Shown piece after piece: positions 44,874-53,676 of a stretch of 64,000 nucleotides of DNA. The translations under genes were made by a program, and so were the position numbers. Each line of letters begins with the position of its first letter. Position 1 is the first letter of the stretch. Source of the stretch: CADCWK01 sp035944555 (GTDB lineage Bacteria > Chloroflexota > Chloroflexia > Thermomicrobiales > UBA6265). Location of the stretch: positions 186,001 through 250,000 of the forward strand of contig DASZAY010000003.1 in NCBI GenBank assembly GCA_035944555.1. The letters are read 5' to 3'. The notes under the pieces were generated by a model. It saw only the letters and a list, made by a program, of their open reading frames with translations. It made no database searches and was not told where the DNA came from.

Positions 44874-45086
44874 TTACCGCTCGCTCTCGGGGCGGCGCAT
44901 GTAGAAGAAGATCCCGATGGCAAGCACGATCAGACCACCAATCATGAGACCGAGCCCTACATTGACGTCGAAGGAGCGGGGCTCCCGATAGGACAGCCCC
45001 ATACCGTAGAACGTCAGACCGCACCAGGCGGCGATCGCACCGATGCCGATCAGGTAGACGTGCCAGTGCCGCGCGATCTCGTTCAT
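44874..45086 (-). CDS. Small two-helix membrane protein
   Basis: A 70-residue protein with two hydrophobic helices: HVYLIGIGAIAAWCGLTFYGMGL (~9-31) and VGLGLMIGGLIVLAIGIFFYM (~44-64), ending in basic/acidic RRPESER. The loop is short and hydrophilic, so both ends should face the same side. No family recognised. ATG 45086 is the only plausible start, with GGGGCGAGG upstream. It stands alone between the large palindrome and the amidase gene. Confidence 0.7.
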   Translation of the reverse strand: MNEIARHWHVYLIGIGAIAAWCGLTFYGMGLSYREPRSFDVNVGLGLMIGGLIVLAIGIFFYMRRPESER

Positions 45087-45264
45087 CCTCGCCCCCGCGT
45101 CCTGTCTGGTGCTGTGCCTCGTGCCCGGCGTCCATGCATGGGCCGGGCAGCGCGATTCGCTGGTGGCAGGCTAGCGGATCATGGCCCCGCCGTCGACACC
45201 TGCCCCGTAGCGGTCCGGACCGACTGCCACATCCTGCGCATGGTCCGGGCCGCCGAATCGTTGA

Positions 45265-47307
45265 TCATGCAGCGACCCTTCCCGCGAGCCGCCGCATTGC
45301 GGACCGGGATTCATCCCGGATCGCTGTCTCCTCGACGACCGCGTTAGATACGGCAGGGGCGTCCGGGTTCATCGCGGAACCGGCGTCCGGCGTCGCCTCG
45401 GGGACCTCAACCGCATCGGGTTGCATCATCTCGGCGACCGTGACGAACCGGTAGCCCTCTGCCATCGACGTCTCGATGATCGTCGGCAGCGAGTCGAAAT
45501 CGCCCTGGGCGCCGAAACCGACATGCATCAGGATGATCTGGCCTGGCTGGAGCGTATCCAGCGACCGCTCGGCGACCTGCTCTCCCGTGAACCCGTTCCA
45601 TCCGAACGTATCCACGGTCCACAACACCGTCACGCCGTAGCCGGCCGTCGCGGCGTCGCGCAGCGTCTGCGGACCGATGTCCCCGTAGGGTGGGCGCCAG
45701 TACGGCCGCATCGTATACCCGCCGGTGATCTCCTGGATCACCTGCTCGGTTCGCTCCAGCTCTTCGATCCGGTAGGCGGAGCCCGGATCCGTGCTGTCGG
45801 TCGAGCGACCGGTGAAGGAGCCGTGGGAGTACGAGTGGTTGAAGATCATGTGGCCATCACGGGCCATCCGCTGGACCAGGTCGGGGTTCTCCTCCGCCCA
45901 GAGGCCCGTCATCCCGAAGGAGCCCTTAATCCCGTAGGAGTCCAGCAGGTCCAGCAGCTCCTCCGTGAAGCCGCGGTCGGCGCCACAGTCAAAGGTGAGC
46001 GCGACTTCCATCCTGTCCGTGTCGTATGTCTCGACGACGAAGCTCGACTCCTCGTCCGTCTCGGCCGGCGGCGGCAGGAGCGCCTGCTCGTAGGGAATCG
46101 GCGTGGCCTCGGGTGAGAGCGATGTTTCGGCCGTCGCATCGGCGACCGTGCCGGCCGCCTCGGCCGATGGCTCATCTGACGGCACGGGAAGCGATTCCGG
46201 CTCGCCGGTCGAGAGGCGCTTGCCTTCGACCGGGAACTCGGTGAAGAACCCGTTGATCGAGACGACGTAGGCCTGGACGATGGCCTCGATTCCCTCCTCC
46301 GTGCCGAGCACCTCCCAATCCGTGTCACTGGACATGAACAGGGACTCGACGACCGCGCCGGGCATCGTCGAGCCGGTGAAGTTCCGGCCCTCGACGTCCG
46401 GGCTGAGGACGACGTAGTGGACGAAGGCGTCCTGCGGCAGATCCTGCTCGGGGATGTCGGTCTCCGAGTCAGCCTGAGCCCCGCGAGACTCGATCTCCGT
46501 AAACCCGGCATCCTCGAACTGCGTGCCGAACTGACTGACGATCTCCTCTGCGAACCACTGGCTCTGGTCCGAGAACGGTCGGCCGTTGGCCCACCACGCC
46601 TCGTAGCCCTGCAACGCGGTGTTCTCCGCGCCATTGATGTGGACGGAGATCAGCAGGTCGGCCTGAGCCTCGTTGCAGACATTGACCCGGGCCTGAAGCT
46701 CATCGAGGTTGTTCGGCTCGTCGACGTTTGGCGTATCAATCAGCCCATCGCCGTCGCCGTCGGTTGCCTGCTCGCCATCGCCGTTAACGTCATCGCCGGA
46801 GACGTTGACGAGTTGGTCCTCGGTCCTGGTCAGGACGACCTCAATCCCCTGCGCCTCCAGCCGCTCCTCGATCCGCTCCGAGATATCGAGGACGATGTCC
46901 TTCTCTACGGCGATGATCTCGTCGTCATCGACCCGGGTGAAGCCCCAGTCCATCCCGCCGTGCCCGACATCCAGGCAGACCACGTACGGCTCACCGAGCG
47001 TGTTGGCCGTCTCGCCGCCATCGACCGGGGTCGCTACGGGCGGGGTCGCGGACGCGTCACCTACGGCGGGCGGCGTGATACCAGTGGGAGGGATGGTCGG
47101 CGTCTGGGTCGGCACGCTGGCCGGCGGGACATCGGCCGAGCGCGGCCCATCGCCGCCGCCGCCATCGCGGACGATCCCGGCGATCAGGCTGCCGGCAAAC
47201 ACGATCGCGACGACGATGACCACGGCTGCCAGGGCCAGTGGCAGGCGATCCGCTGGCCGAGGGGTGAGCCCACGTGCTCGACCGGGACGCCGGGGAGGAA
47301 AGGTCAT
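45265..47307 (-). CDS. N-acetylmuramoyl-L-alanine amidase fused to a polysaccharide deacetylase
   Basis: A 680-residue envelope protein. A membrane anchor lies at ~22-46 (LPLALAAVVIVVAIVFAGSLIAG), then a Thr/Pro-rich linker. Residues ~108-375 are an Amidase_3 domain: CLDVGHGGMDWG (His116), a zinc-ligand glutamate in VEKDIV (~135), and LISVHINGA. Inside it, ~172-195, is an Asp/Gly-rich insert (DVNGDGEQATDGDGDGLID) like two EF-hand loops. Residues ~430-640 are a NodB deacetylase: TFDCGAD (438-444), HSYSHGSFTG and YWRPPYGD. The pair should cut stem peptides from, and deacetylate, wall sugars. ATG 47307 is favoured over 47361 because it gives the short basic N-terminus before the anchor. Confidence 0.9.
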   Translation of the reverse strand: MTFPPRRPGRARGLTPRPADRLPLALAAVVIVVAIVFAGSLIAGIVRDGGGGDGPRSADVPPASVPTQTPTIPPTGITPPAVGDASATPPVATPVDGGETANTLGEPYVVCLDVGHGGMDWGFTRVDDDEIIAVEKDIVLDISERIEERLEAQGIEVVLTRTEDQLVNVSGDDVNGDGEQATDGDGDGLIDTPNVDEPNNLDELQARVNVCNEAQADLLISVHINGAENTALQGYEAWWANGRPFSDQSQWFAEEIVSQFGTQFEDAGFTEIESRGAQADSETDIPEQDLPQDAFVHYVVLSPDVEGRNFTGSTMPGAVVESLFMSSDTDWEVLGTEEGIEAIVQAYVVSINGFFTEFPVEGKRLSTGEPESLPVPSDEPSAEAAGTVADATAETSLSPEATPIPYEQALLPPPAETDEESSFVVETYDTDRMEVALTFDCGADRGFTEELLDLLDSYGIKGSFGMTGLWAEENPDLVQRMARDGHMIFNHSYSHGSFTGRSTDSTDPGSAYRIEELERTEQVIQEITGGYTMRPYWRPPYGDIGPQTLRDAATAGYGVTVLWTVDTFGWNGFTGEQVAERSLDTLQPGQIILMHVGFGAQGDFDSLPTIIETSMAEGYRFVTVAEMMQPDAVEVPEATPDAGSAMNPDAPAVSNAVVEETAIRDESRSAMRRLAGRVAA

Positions 47308-47621
47308 GGCAGGAGGACGCTCCTTGATCGGTCTCGTTTGCTCCTGACCAGCAGGAGTCAAGGGCTGCCCAGACAGCGCCAGAAAAACCAGCGCTGTCCG
47401 CGCGCGAAGATCGCCAGGTACGGATTCACCGAAGCATACCGCGCCACCCCGGCCCGCCTGACCCGTTACGGATTGTGGTCCCCGGCGATATGCGCACGCT
47501 TCGCCCGGGTGAGACGCAATCGTGACATCCCGTCGCTATCCTCCACGGCAGGACAACGACCGGGCCGTCTCTGGCTGCGCCGGGGACAGCCCGGTAATGG
47601 GATGAATGGAGCAGATTTCAC
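47308..47621. other. Divergent intergenic region, amidase/deacetylase and ABC-2 genes
   Basis: About 310 bases. A hairpin GACAGCGC/GCGCTGTC (47372-47398) around an A-rich loop is the only marked structure. Promoters for both directions must lie here or nearby; I cannot assign them. No gene with a credible start. Confidence 0.4.
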
Positions 47622-48521
47622 ATGTCGACGATTGCCGCGCCGCCGGCACCGAATGCCGCGACTGGCCCCCACCGTGGCACGCCGTCAATCCAGGTCCGCG
47701 ATCTGGTGAAGACGTACGGCCAGGTCCACGCCGTCAACGGGATCTCGTTCGATGTCTACCCCGGTGAGGTGTTCGGATTCCTCGGCCACAATGGCGCCGG
47801 GAAGACGACGACGATCCGCATGCTGACGGGGCGCACCCACCCGACCGGCGGTACGGGGACCATCGGCGGCTTCGATATCTCCCGGCAACGCGACCGGATC
47901 AAGCCACTGATCAACCTGGTCTTCGAGGACGCCAACCTCTACGAGCGGTTCACCGGGCTCCAGAACCTGGAGATCTTCGCTGATCTCTACGGCGTGCCCC
48001 GCTCCCGGGCCGCCGAGCTGCTCCGGACCGTCCGGCTGGAGGACGCGGCCAGGCGCAAGGTCAAGACCTACTCGTCCGGGATGAAGCAGCGGCTGCTGAT
48101 CGCGCGGTCGCTGATCAACGAGCCGAAGGTGCTGTTCCTTGACGAGCCGACTCGCGGGCTGGACCCGACCTCCGCCCGTGAGCTGCGCGACCTGATCCGC
48201 GGTCTTCGCGAGAGCGGCACGACCGTCTTCCTGACCACGCACTACATGGAGGAGGCTGACGAGCTCTGCGATCGGGTCGCTTTCCTCTCGGCCGGCAATA
48301 TCGTCGCATTGGATACCCCCCGCCAGCTGAAGTTGCAGCATGGCCAGCGAACGGTCGCCGTCTCGTTGCGTGATGGGTCCGAGCACGTCGTCGGGCTGGA
48401 CGACGCCGATGGCGCTGCCAGGGTCGAAGGATGGATGCGGGACGGGCAGGTTGTGACGCTGCACTCGCAGGAAGGAACGCTGGAGGACGTGTTCATCGCC
48501 CTCGCTGGCCGGGCCCTCTGA
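47622..48521 (+). CDS. ABC-2 type exporter ATPase
   Basis: A 299-residue ATPase. Walker A is GHNGAGKTT (55-63), the signature is SSGMKQRLL (a common SSGMKQ variant), Walker B is LFLDEPTRGLDP and the H-loop is TTHYMEEADELCD. This is the DrrA/NatA/CcmA-like class which powers export through ABC-2 permeases. The C-terminal ~80 residues form the usual regulatory extension (HVVGLDDADGAARVEGW). ATG 47622 has GGAG ~10 bases upstream. The permease gene follows after 54 bases. Substrate unknown. Confidence 0.93.
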   Translation: MSTIAAPPAPNAATGPHRGTPSIQVRDLVKTYGQVHAVNGISFDVYPGEVFGFLGHNGAGKTTTIRMLTGRTHPTGGTGTIGGFDISRQRDRIKPLINLVFEDANLYERFTGLQNLEIFADLYGVPRSRAAELLRTVRLEDAARRKVKTYSSGMKQRLLIARSLINEPKVLFLDEPTRGLDPTSARELRDLIRGLRESGTTVFLTTHYMEEADELCDRVAFLSAGNIVALDTPRQLKLQHGQRTVAVSLRDGSEHVVGLDDADGAARVEGWMRDGQVVTLHSQEGTLEDVFIALAGRAL

Positions 48522-48575
48522 CCCGGCGTGGCGTTCCCTGCTCCCTGATCCTATTCCCACCGACGGAGTTTCCTG

Positions 48576-49664
48576 ATGCGTTTCAATCCCCGGGCCGTGA
48601 TGACGATCTTCCGCAAAGACCTCGTCGATGCCATCCGCGATGGCCGCGTTGCCATCGCGCTATTGCTCCCGATCCTGATCGGCGTCTCCTACTCATACCT
48701 GTTCAACGATGACTTCACCGACGAGACACCGTCCTACCGGATGGTCGTCACCCCTGACTGGCCGGCGGAACTCAACGAGCAGTTCCTGGTCGCCAGCGGC
48801 GACGCGGTCGAGGTCCGGATCGACACGTTCGCGACGGTGGAGGACGTCGAGGAGCGGCTGCGGGATGGCAATGCCGATCTCGGCTTGATCCTGCCACCGG
48901 ACCTGGTCACGGCCCTGTCGGCCGGACAGCAGCCAGCGATCACCGTAGTCACCCCGGCGACGGCGACGGCCGGGACGTCATATCTGCTCGGCGTGCTGGA
49001 CGGATCGCTCCGGACGGTGGCCGGGCAGGAGCTACCGGCCGCGCTGACGGTTCAGGCGGCCGGCGAGCCGGAGCCGAGCCTGTTCGACCGGATCGGCATC
49101 CGGAACTACATGCTGATGTTCTCGATGGTCTTCCTCGTCGGCATGATCGCCGTCTTTGCCATCCCGATCATCCTGACCGAGGAGATCGAGAAGAAGACGC
49201 TGGACGCCTTGGTGATGATCGCGTCGTACACGGACGTGATGATCGGCAAGGCGCTGGTCGGGCTGGTCTACATCGCGGTGGCGACGGCGATCACGCTGAC
49301 ACTGGCCCAGGCGAGTCCCGGGGACCTGCCGCTGTTCGTGCTGACGATCGCCGCCCTGTCGGCGTCGCTGCTCGGGTTCGGGCTGCTGTTCGGCGGGCTG
49401 TTCAAGAGCGCGAACCAGCTCAACACCTGGGGAAGCTTCATCCTCTTCCCCATCATCATCCCGACGTTCCTCTCGGTCGTGCCGGGCATCGTCGGTGATA
49501 TCGCCGCGGCCTTCCCGACCGGCGCGGCGGGCCGCCTGCTGGCCGACGCGCTGACCGGCGACACGATCTTCGGCAACGCCGCGCTCTACATCGGGATCAT
49601 GCTGGTCTGGGCGGTTGGCGGGTTCCTGCTGCTCGGCTGGCAACTGCGCCGCCGGCAGGCGTAA
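48576..49664 (+). CDS. ABC-2 type exporter permease (NatB-like)
   Basis: A 362-residue permease. One helix near the N-terminus (VAIALLLPILIGVSYSYLF, ~25-45) is followed by a ~140-residue extracytoplasmic domain and then five to six helices (from NYMLMFSMVFLVGMIAVFAIPIIL, ~175) with EEIEKKTLDALVM, the coupling segment typical of ABC-2 permeases. This layout matches NatB/YhaP-like exporters of ions or antimicrobial compounds. ATG 48576 follows ACGGAG. It is coupled with the ATPase gene upstream and ends before a hairpin at 49689. Confidence 0.9.
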   Translation: MRFNPRAVMTIFRKDLVDAIRDGRVAIALLLPILIGVSYSYLFNDDFTDETPSYRMVVTPDWPAELNEQFLVASGDAVEVRIDTFATVEDVEERLRDGNADLGLILPPDLVTALSAGQQPAITVVTPATATAGTSYLLGVLDGSLRTVAGQELPAALTVQAAGEPEPSLFDRIGIRNYMLMFSMVFLVGMIAVFAIPIILTEEIEKKTLDALVMIASYTDVMIGKALVGLVYIAVATAITLTLAQASPGDLPLFVLTIAALSASLLGFGLLFGGLFKSANQLNTWGSFILFPIIIPTFLSVVPGIVGDIAAAFPTGAAGRLLADALTGDTIFGNAALYIGIMLVWAVGGFLLLGWQLRRRQA

Positions 49665-49688
49665 CGACGGCTCCTTTCATGGCAACGG

Positions 49689-49713
49689 CCCCTCTCCGCG
49701 CGACGGAGAGGGG
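49689..49713. terminator. Terminator hairpin after the ABC-2 operon
   Basis: Arms CCCCTCTCCG (49689-49698) and CGGAGAGGGG (49704-49713), followed on the plus strand by GCGTTGTCTTTG. It separates the convergent permease gene (ends 49664) and kinase gene (ends 49765). Confidence 0.65.
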
Positions 49714-49764
49714 GCGTTGTCTTTGCCGCCATGCACCCGGCAACCCGTATCGAAGCGCGTCGGA

Positions 49765-50727
49765 TCAGTCGGCTCCCTTGAGCCAGTCCCATCGAGGGTC
49801 CGTCGTCTCCGCCAGGAACCGCAGGACGACCAGGAGCCGGGCCATGGAGCCCGCAAGGGGTTCACCGGACGAGGGCTCCCGGCGATTCGCGGCGGCGATC
49901 CCCCATTCGACGTGGTACCGCAGCGCACGAGCCTGCCAAGTCCTGAGTGCGTGTCGATACGGCAGACCGTCCGTGCCGCGCTCGGCGAGGTAGCCCTGGA
50001 GCGTCACGAGGAGATGAGGCAACGGGAGCTTGGCGAAGTCCTGTGCCGGGTCGGCCCAGGCTGCGTCTCCCCAGTCGATCAGCCCGGTCATCCGGGGGAT
50101 CAGCGGCGGCACGATGATGTTGCGCGGCGCCACGTCGCCGTGGATCAGGACCGGGGTGACGATCGGCACGACGTACCACGACAGGATCTCGATTAGGTCA
50201 ATGAGATACGCGCCGGAACCGGCGTCGATCGCACCGTCCGCGATCATCGTCCCCAGTTCGTCGGACGGGCTGCTCGTAGGCAGATCGACCGGGATTGCTC
50301 CCGTGTCACCTGCCTCGGGAATGATGCGGTGAAGCCGGGCGAGCTGGCGTCCAATGGTTTCCCACGCGACGCTGACTTGGGCGTCGGTCAGGCCCGGCTG
50401 ATCGAGACCGATCCCGGCCATACGCTCCAGGATCATCGCCGGGACGGCCAGCCGGTGGTAGCCGGTTTCCCACGCGACGATCGGCGGGGTATGGACGCCG
50501 GCGGCCCGGACCAGCGGGATGATGACACGCTCCTTCTGGAGGTCGTCGAGCAGCACGCTGGCGTTCCGCGGGATGCGCAGGATCAGCCGGTCGCCCAGCG
50601 CCCAGGTGTGATTGGCCACGCCCTGTGGCGGACGGCTGATCTCCGAGCGCCGCACACCGTGCCGGCGGGCGATCCTCATGATCGTCCGCTCAAGGGGAAC
50701 AGGGACGGCGTACAGGTCGTCGCTCAT
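49765..50727 (-). CDS. Aminoglycoside-phosphotransferase-fold kinase
   Basis: A 320-residue APH-family protein. The catalytic loop is LIHGDVAPRNIIV (HGD-x-x-x-x-N) and the metal loop LIDWGDAAWADPAQDFA. The N-lobe has a nucleotide-binding stretch (GVANHTWALGDRLILRIPR) with the lysine replaced by arginine-rich surroundings. The family phosphorylates antibiotics, choline, homoserine or other small alcohols; sequence alone does not say which. ATG 50727 follows CAGGAGCCC. It is divergent from the sulfatase-maturase gene with a 127-base gap. Confidence 0.87.
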   Translation of the reverse strand: MSDDLYAVPVPLERTIMRIARRHGVRRSEISRPPQGVANHTWALGDRLILRIPRNASVLLDDLQKERVIIPLVRAAGVHTPPIVAWETGYHRLAVPAMILERMAGIGLDQPGLTDAQVSVAWETIGRQLARLHRIIPEAGDTGAIPVDLPTSSPSDELGTMIADGAIDAGSGAYLIDLIEILSWYVVPIVTPVLIHGDVAPRNIIVPPLIPRMTGLIDWGDAAWADPAQDFAKLPLPHLLVTLQGYLAERGTDGLPYRHALRTWQARALRYHVEWGIAAANRREPSSGEPLAGSMARLLVVLRFLAETTDPRWDWLKGAD

Positions 50728-50854
50728 GGGCTCCTGTTGGCACGTGATGGCCGATCGGGGCCACGTGCGACTGCATCGGGGATACTGGCCAGGACAGTGT
50801 CGTCCGTTGCTACCCGTTTCGCTATGGGGGCGACTCGCCCGGGGATCGCCCGCC

Positions 50855-52222
50855 ATGACCGTTAGTCCCACCCTCCGGCCCGCTTCGATCCCCGTCCCGA
50901 TGGCGACGGCGGAGATGCTCGCGCCGCCGGCCTTCCATGTGATGACCAAGCCACGCGGGGCGATCTGCAACCTCGACTGCGCCTACTGCTACTTCCTGAA
51001 GAAGGAGGACCTCTACGAGGGCAGCCGGTTCCGGATGGACGACGCGCTGCTGGAGGACTACGTCCGGCAGTACATCGCGGCGCAGCGCGTAGCCGAGGTG
51101 ACGTTCGCCTGGCAGGGCGGCGAGCCGACGCTGATGGGCATCGACTTCTACCGCCGCGCGGTCGAGCTCCAAGCGCGATACCGTCGGCCGGGGATGACGA
51201 TCCACAACACCATCCAGACCAACGCCACCCGCCTGACCGACGAGTGGGGCGAGTTCCTCCACGCCAATGGCTTTCTCGTCGGTGTGAGCCTGGACGGCCC
51301 GCGGGAGATCCACGACACCTTCCGGGTCGACAAGGGCGGCAACGCGACGTTCGACCGGGTGATGCGCGGGATCGAAATCCTGAGGCGGCACGACGTCGAG
51401 TTCAACATCCTGACGACGCTCCACGCCGCCAATGCCGATGACCCGCTCCGGATCTACCGCTTCCTTCGGGATGAGGTCGGGACCCGGTTCATGCAGTTCA
51501 TCCCGATCGTCGAGCGGGACAACGCGACCGGGTTCCAGGAGGGCGAGACCCTGACCTCCCGCTCGATCACCGGGGCCCAGTACGGCCGGTTCCTCGTCAC
51601 GATCTTCGACGAGTGGGTCCGGAACGACGTGGGGACGGTCTTTGTCCAGTCGTTCGATGTCGCGCTCGGGATCTGGGCGGGGATGGGATCGTCGCTTTGC
51701 GTCCAGGCCGAGACCTGTGGGGCGGCGCTAGCGATGGAGCACAACGGCGACCTCTACAGCTGCGATCACTACGTCGAGCCCCTGTTTCGATTGGGCAACA
51801 TTCGCGAGCGGCCGATGATCGAGCTGGTCGCCGACCCGCGCCAGAAGGCATTTGGCGAGGCCAAGCGCGAGACGCTCCCCCGGCAGTGCCGCGAGTGTGA
51901 CGTGCGGTTCGCCTGCCACGGTGGCTGTCCCAAGGACCGGACGCTCCTTGATCGCTACGGCGAACCGGGGCTGAACTGGCTGTGCGAGGGCTACTACCGG
52001 TTCTTCACGCATATCGATCAGCCGATGCAGAGCATGGTCGAGGAACTCAGAGCTGGTCGGCCGCCGGCCAACATCATGGCGATGACCCGGGAGGCGGACG
52101 CCCAGCTGCTGGATGCCGTCCGCCGGGCAGGCCGGAACGACGCGTGTCCCTGTGGCAGTGGCCGTAAAGTTAAGCAATGTCACGGGCGAACAACCGCCAC
52201 GACGGCCTCCCTCACGGGCTGA
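50855..52222 (+). CDS. Radical-SAM anaerobic sulfatase-maturating enzyme with C-terminal SEC-C motif
   Basis: A 455-residue enzyme. The radical-SAM cluster is C38-x3-C42-x2-C45 (CNLDCAYC), then WQGGEPTLMG and SLDGPREIHDTFRV of the anSME group. A SPASM region with auxiliary-cluster cysteines covers ~285-370 (SLCVQAETCGAALAMEHNGD, SCDHYVEPL, CRECDVRFACHGGCPKD). The tail has a SEC-C motif, CPCGSGRKVKQCH (Cys431, Cys433, Cys442, His443), a small zinc motif. The enzyme converts a cysteine of a sulfatase to formylglycine. The sulfatase starts 38 bases downstream and has the target CSPSR. ATG 50855 lies behind CCCGCC without a clear site. Confidence 0.94.
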   Translation: MTVSPTLRPASIPVPMATAEMLAPPAFHVMTKPRGAICNLDCAYCYFLKKEDLYEGSRFRMDDALLEDYVRQYIAAQRVAEVTFAWQGGEPTLMGIDFYRRAVELQARYRRPGMTIHNTIQTNATRLTDEWGEFLHANGFLVGVSLDGPREIHDTFRVDKGGNATFDRVMRGIEILRRHDVEFNILTTLHAANADDPLRIYRFLRDEVGTRFMQFIPIVERDNATGFQEGETLTSRSITGAQYGRFLVTIFDEWVRNDVGTVFVQSFDVALGIWAGMGSSLCVQAETCGAALAMEHNGDLYSCDHYVEPLFRLGNIRERPMIELVADPRQKAFGEAKRETLPRQCRECDVRFACHGGCPKDRTLLDRYGEPGLNWLCEGYYRFFTHIDQPMQSMVEELRAGRPPANIMAMTREADAQLLDAVRRAGRNDACPCGSGRKVKQCHGRTTATTASLTG

Positions 52223-52260
52223 TCACTGGGGATCGCGAATAGCCAAAAGAGGAGCTTGAA

Positions 52261-53640
52261 GTGCCCACCATGTCAGGTTCATCGGCGAAGCGGCCGATGA
52301 ATGTGCTCTACCTGCATTCGCATGACACGGGGCGTTATGTGTCGCCATACGGGTACGCCGTGCCGACGCCCCATATCCAGGCCCTGGCCGAGTCCGGAAC
52401 GGTCTTCCGGCGAGCCTTCGCCGCCGCACCGACCTGCTCGCCGTCACGGGCGGCGCTCCTGACCGGCCAGTGGGCTCACATGACCGGCATGCTGGGGCTG
52501 GCCCATCGCGGGTTCCGGTTGAACGAACCGGAGCAGCACATCGCCGCTGTCCTCCGTGACGCGGGGTACACGAGGGTCCTGTCCGGAATGCAGCACGTCG
52601 GCGTCGATGTGGTGGATCGGGTCTACGACCGGAACCTGGCGCAACCCGATACCAGCGTCGCGGTCGTGGCTCCCCGGGCGGTGGAAGAAATCGGGCGACT
52701 GGCCGCCGAGGGCCGGCCGTTCTTTCTCGATGCCGGCTTCTTCGAGACGCACCGTGACTTCCCGGACCCCGGCGCGGACGACGATCCGCGGTACGTCGCG
52801 CCACCACTGGCGCAGCCCGACACCCCGGAGACGCGGGCTGACATGGCGGCCTTCCATACCAGTGTCCGGGAACTGGATCGCGGGATCGGGATGATCCTCG
52901 ACGCGCTGGAGACGCACGGGCTGGCGGACGACACGCTGGTCATTCAGACGACCGACCATGGCCTCGCGTTCCCACGGATGAAATGCACGCTGACGGCCCA
53001 TGGCATCGGTGTGCTGCTCGTGCTCCGTGCTCCGGGGGTGATCCCGGCTGGCCGCGTGGTCGACGCGATGGTGTCGCACGTGGACGTGTTCCCGACGATC
53101 TGCGACCTGCTCGGGCTCGCGTCGCCGGGGTGGCTGCAGGGACGGTCATTGCTGCCACTGCTCGACGGGTCGGCCGCAGCGGTTCGGACCGAGACCTTCG
53201 CCGAGGTGACTTACCACGCCGCCTACGAGCCGCAGCGAAGCGTCCGGACCGACCGGTGGGCCTACATCCGGCGCTATGGCAACCGGCCAACACCCGTCCT
53301 GCCCAATATCGACGACGGGCCGACCCGTGACCTGTGGCTGGAGGCGGGCTGGGACCGGGAAGCACTGCCGTCCGAGCAGCTCTACGACCTCGTCTTTGAC
53401 CCGGGTGAGGCCAATAACCTGGCAACCAGTCCACGACACACGGCGGTGCTGGCCGACCTCCGCGACCGGCTGGACCGATGGATGCGGGAGACCGACGACC
53501 CGCTGCTCCGGGGCGATGTGCCGCTCCCGCCCGGCGCGACGACGAACGATGTCGACGATCGATCGGCCACTGGCTCGCTCTGGCGGGCCGGGGACGACGG
53601 CCGGGTCGAACGGATCTCGGACCCGGCTGTCAGTCCCTGA
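52261..53640 (+). CDS. Sulfatase (Cys-type, formylglycine-dependent)
   Basis: A 459-residue enzyme of the alkaline-phosphatase superfamily. The maturation motif is Cys59-Ser-Pro-Ser-Arg (PTCSPSRAALLTG). The N-terminal metal site reads LYLHSHDTGRY, with HD where many sulfatases have DD; TTDHGLAFPRMKCTLTAHG holds the second metal and substrate residues. It resembles heparan N-sulfatase-like bacterial sulfatases. No signal peptide, so it is probably cytoplasmic and acts on imported sulfated sugars. GTG 52261 follows AGAGGAG; an in-frame ATG three codons later is possible. It is paired with the maturase upstream. Confidence 0.93.
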   Translation: MPTMSGSSAKRPMNVLYLHSHDTGRYVSPYGYAVPTPHIQALAESGTVFRRAFAAAPTCSPSRAALLTGQWAHMTGMLGLAHRGFRLNEPEQHIAAVLRDAGYTRVLSGMQHVGVDVVDRVYDRNLAQPDTSVAVVAPRAVEEIGRLAAEGRPFFLDAGFFETHRDFPDPGADDDPRYVAPPLAQPDTPETRADMAAFHTSVRELDRGIGMILDALETHGLADDTLVIQTTDHGLAFPRMKCTLTAHGIGVLLVLRAPGVIPAGRVVDAMVSHVDVFPTICDLLGLASPGWLQGRSLLPLLDGSAAAVRTETFAEVTYHAAYEPQRSVRTDRWAYIRRYGNRPTPVLPNIDDGPTRDLWLEAGWDREALPSEQLYDLVFDPGEANNLATSPRHTAVLADLRDRLDRWMRETDDPLLRGDVPLPPGATTNDVDDRSATGSLWRAGDDGRVERISDPAVSP

Positions 53641-53676
53641 AGGCGAGGTGATCTCGACCGGCCCGCGATGACCCGA

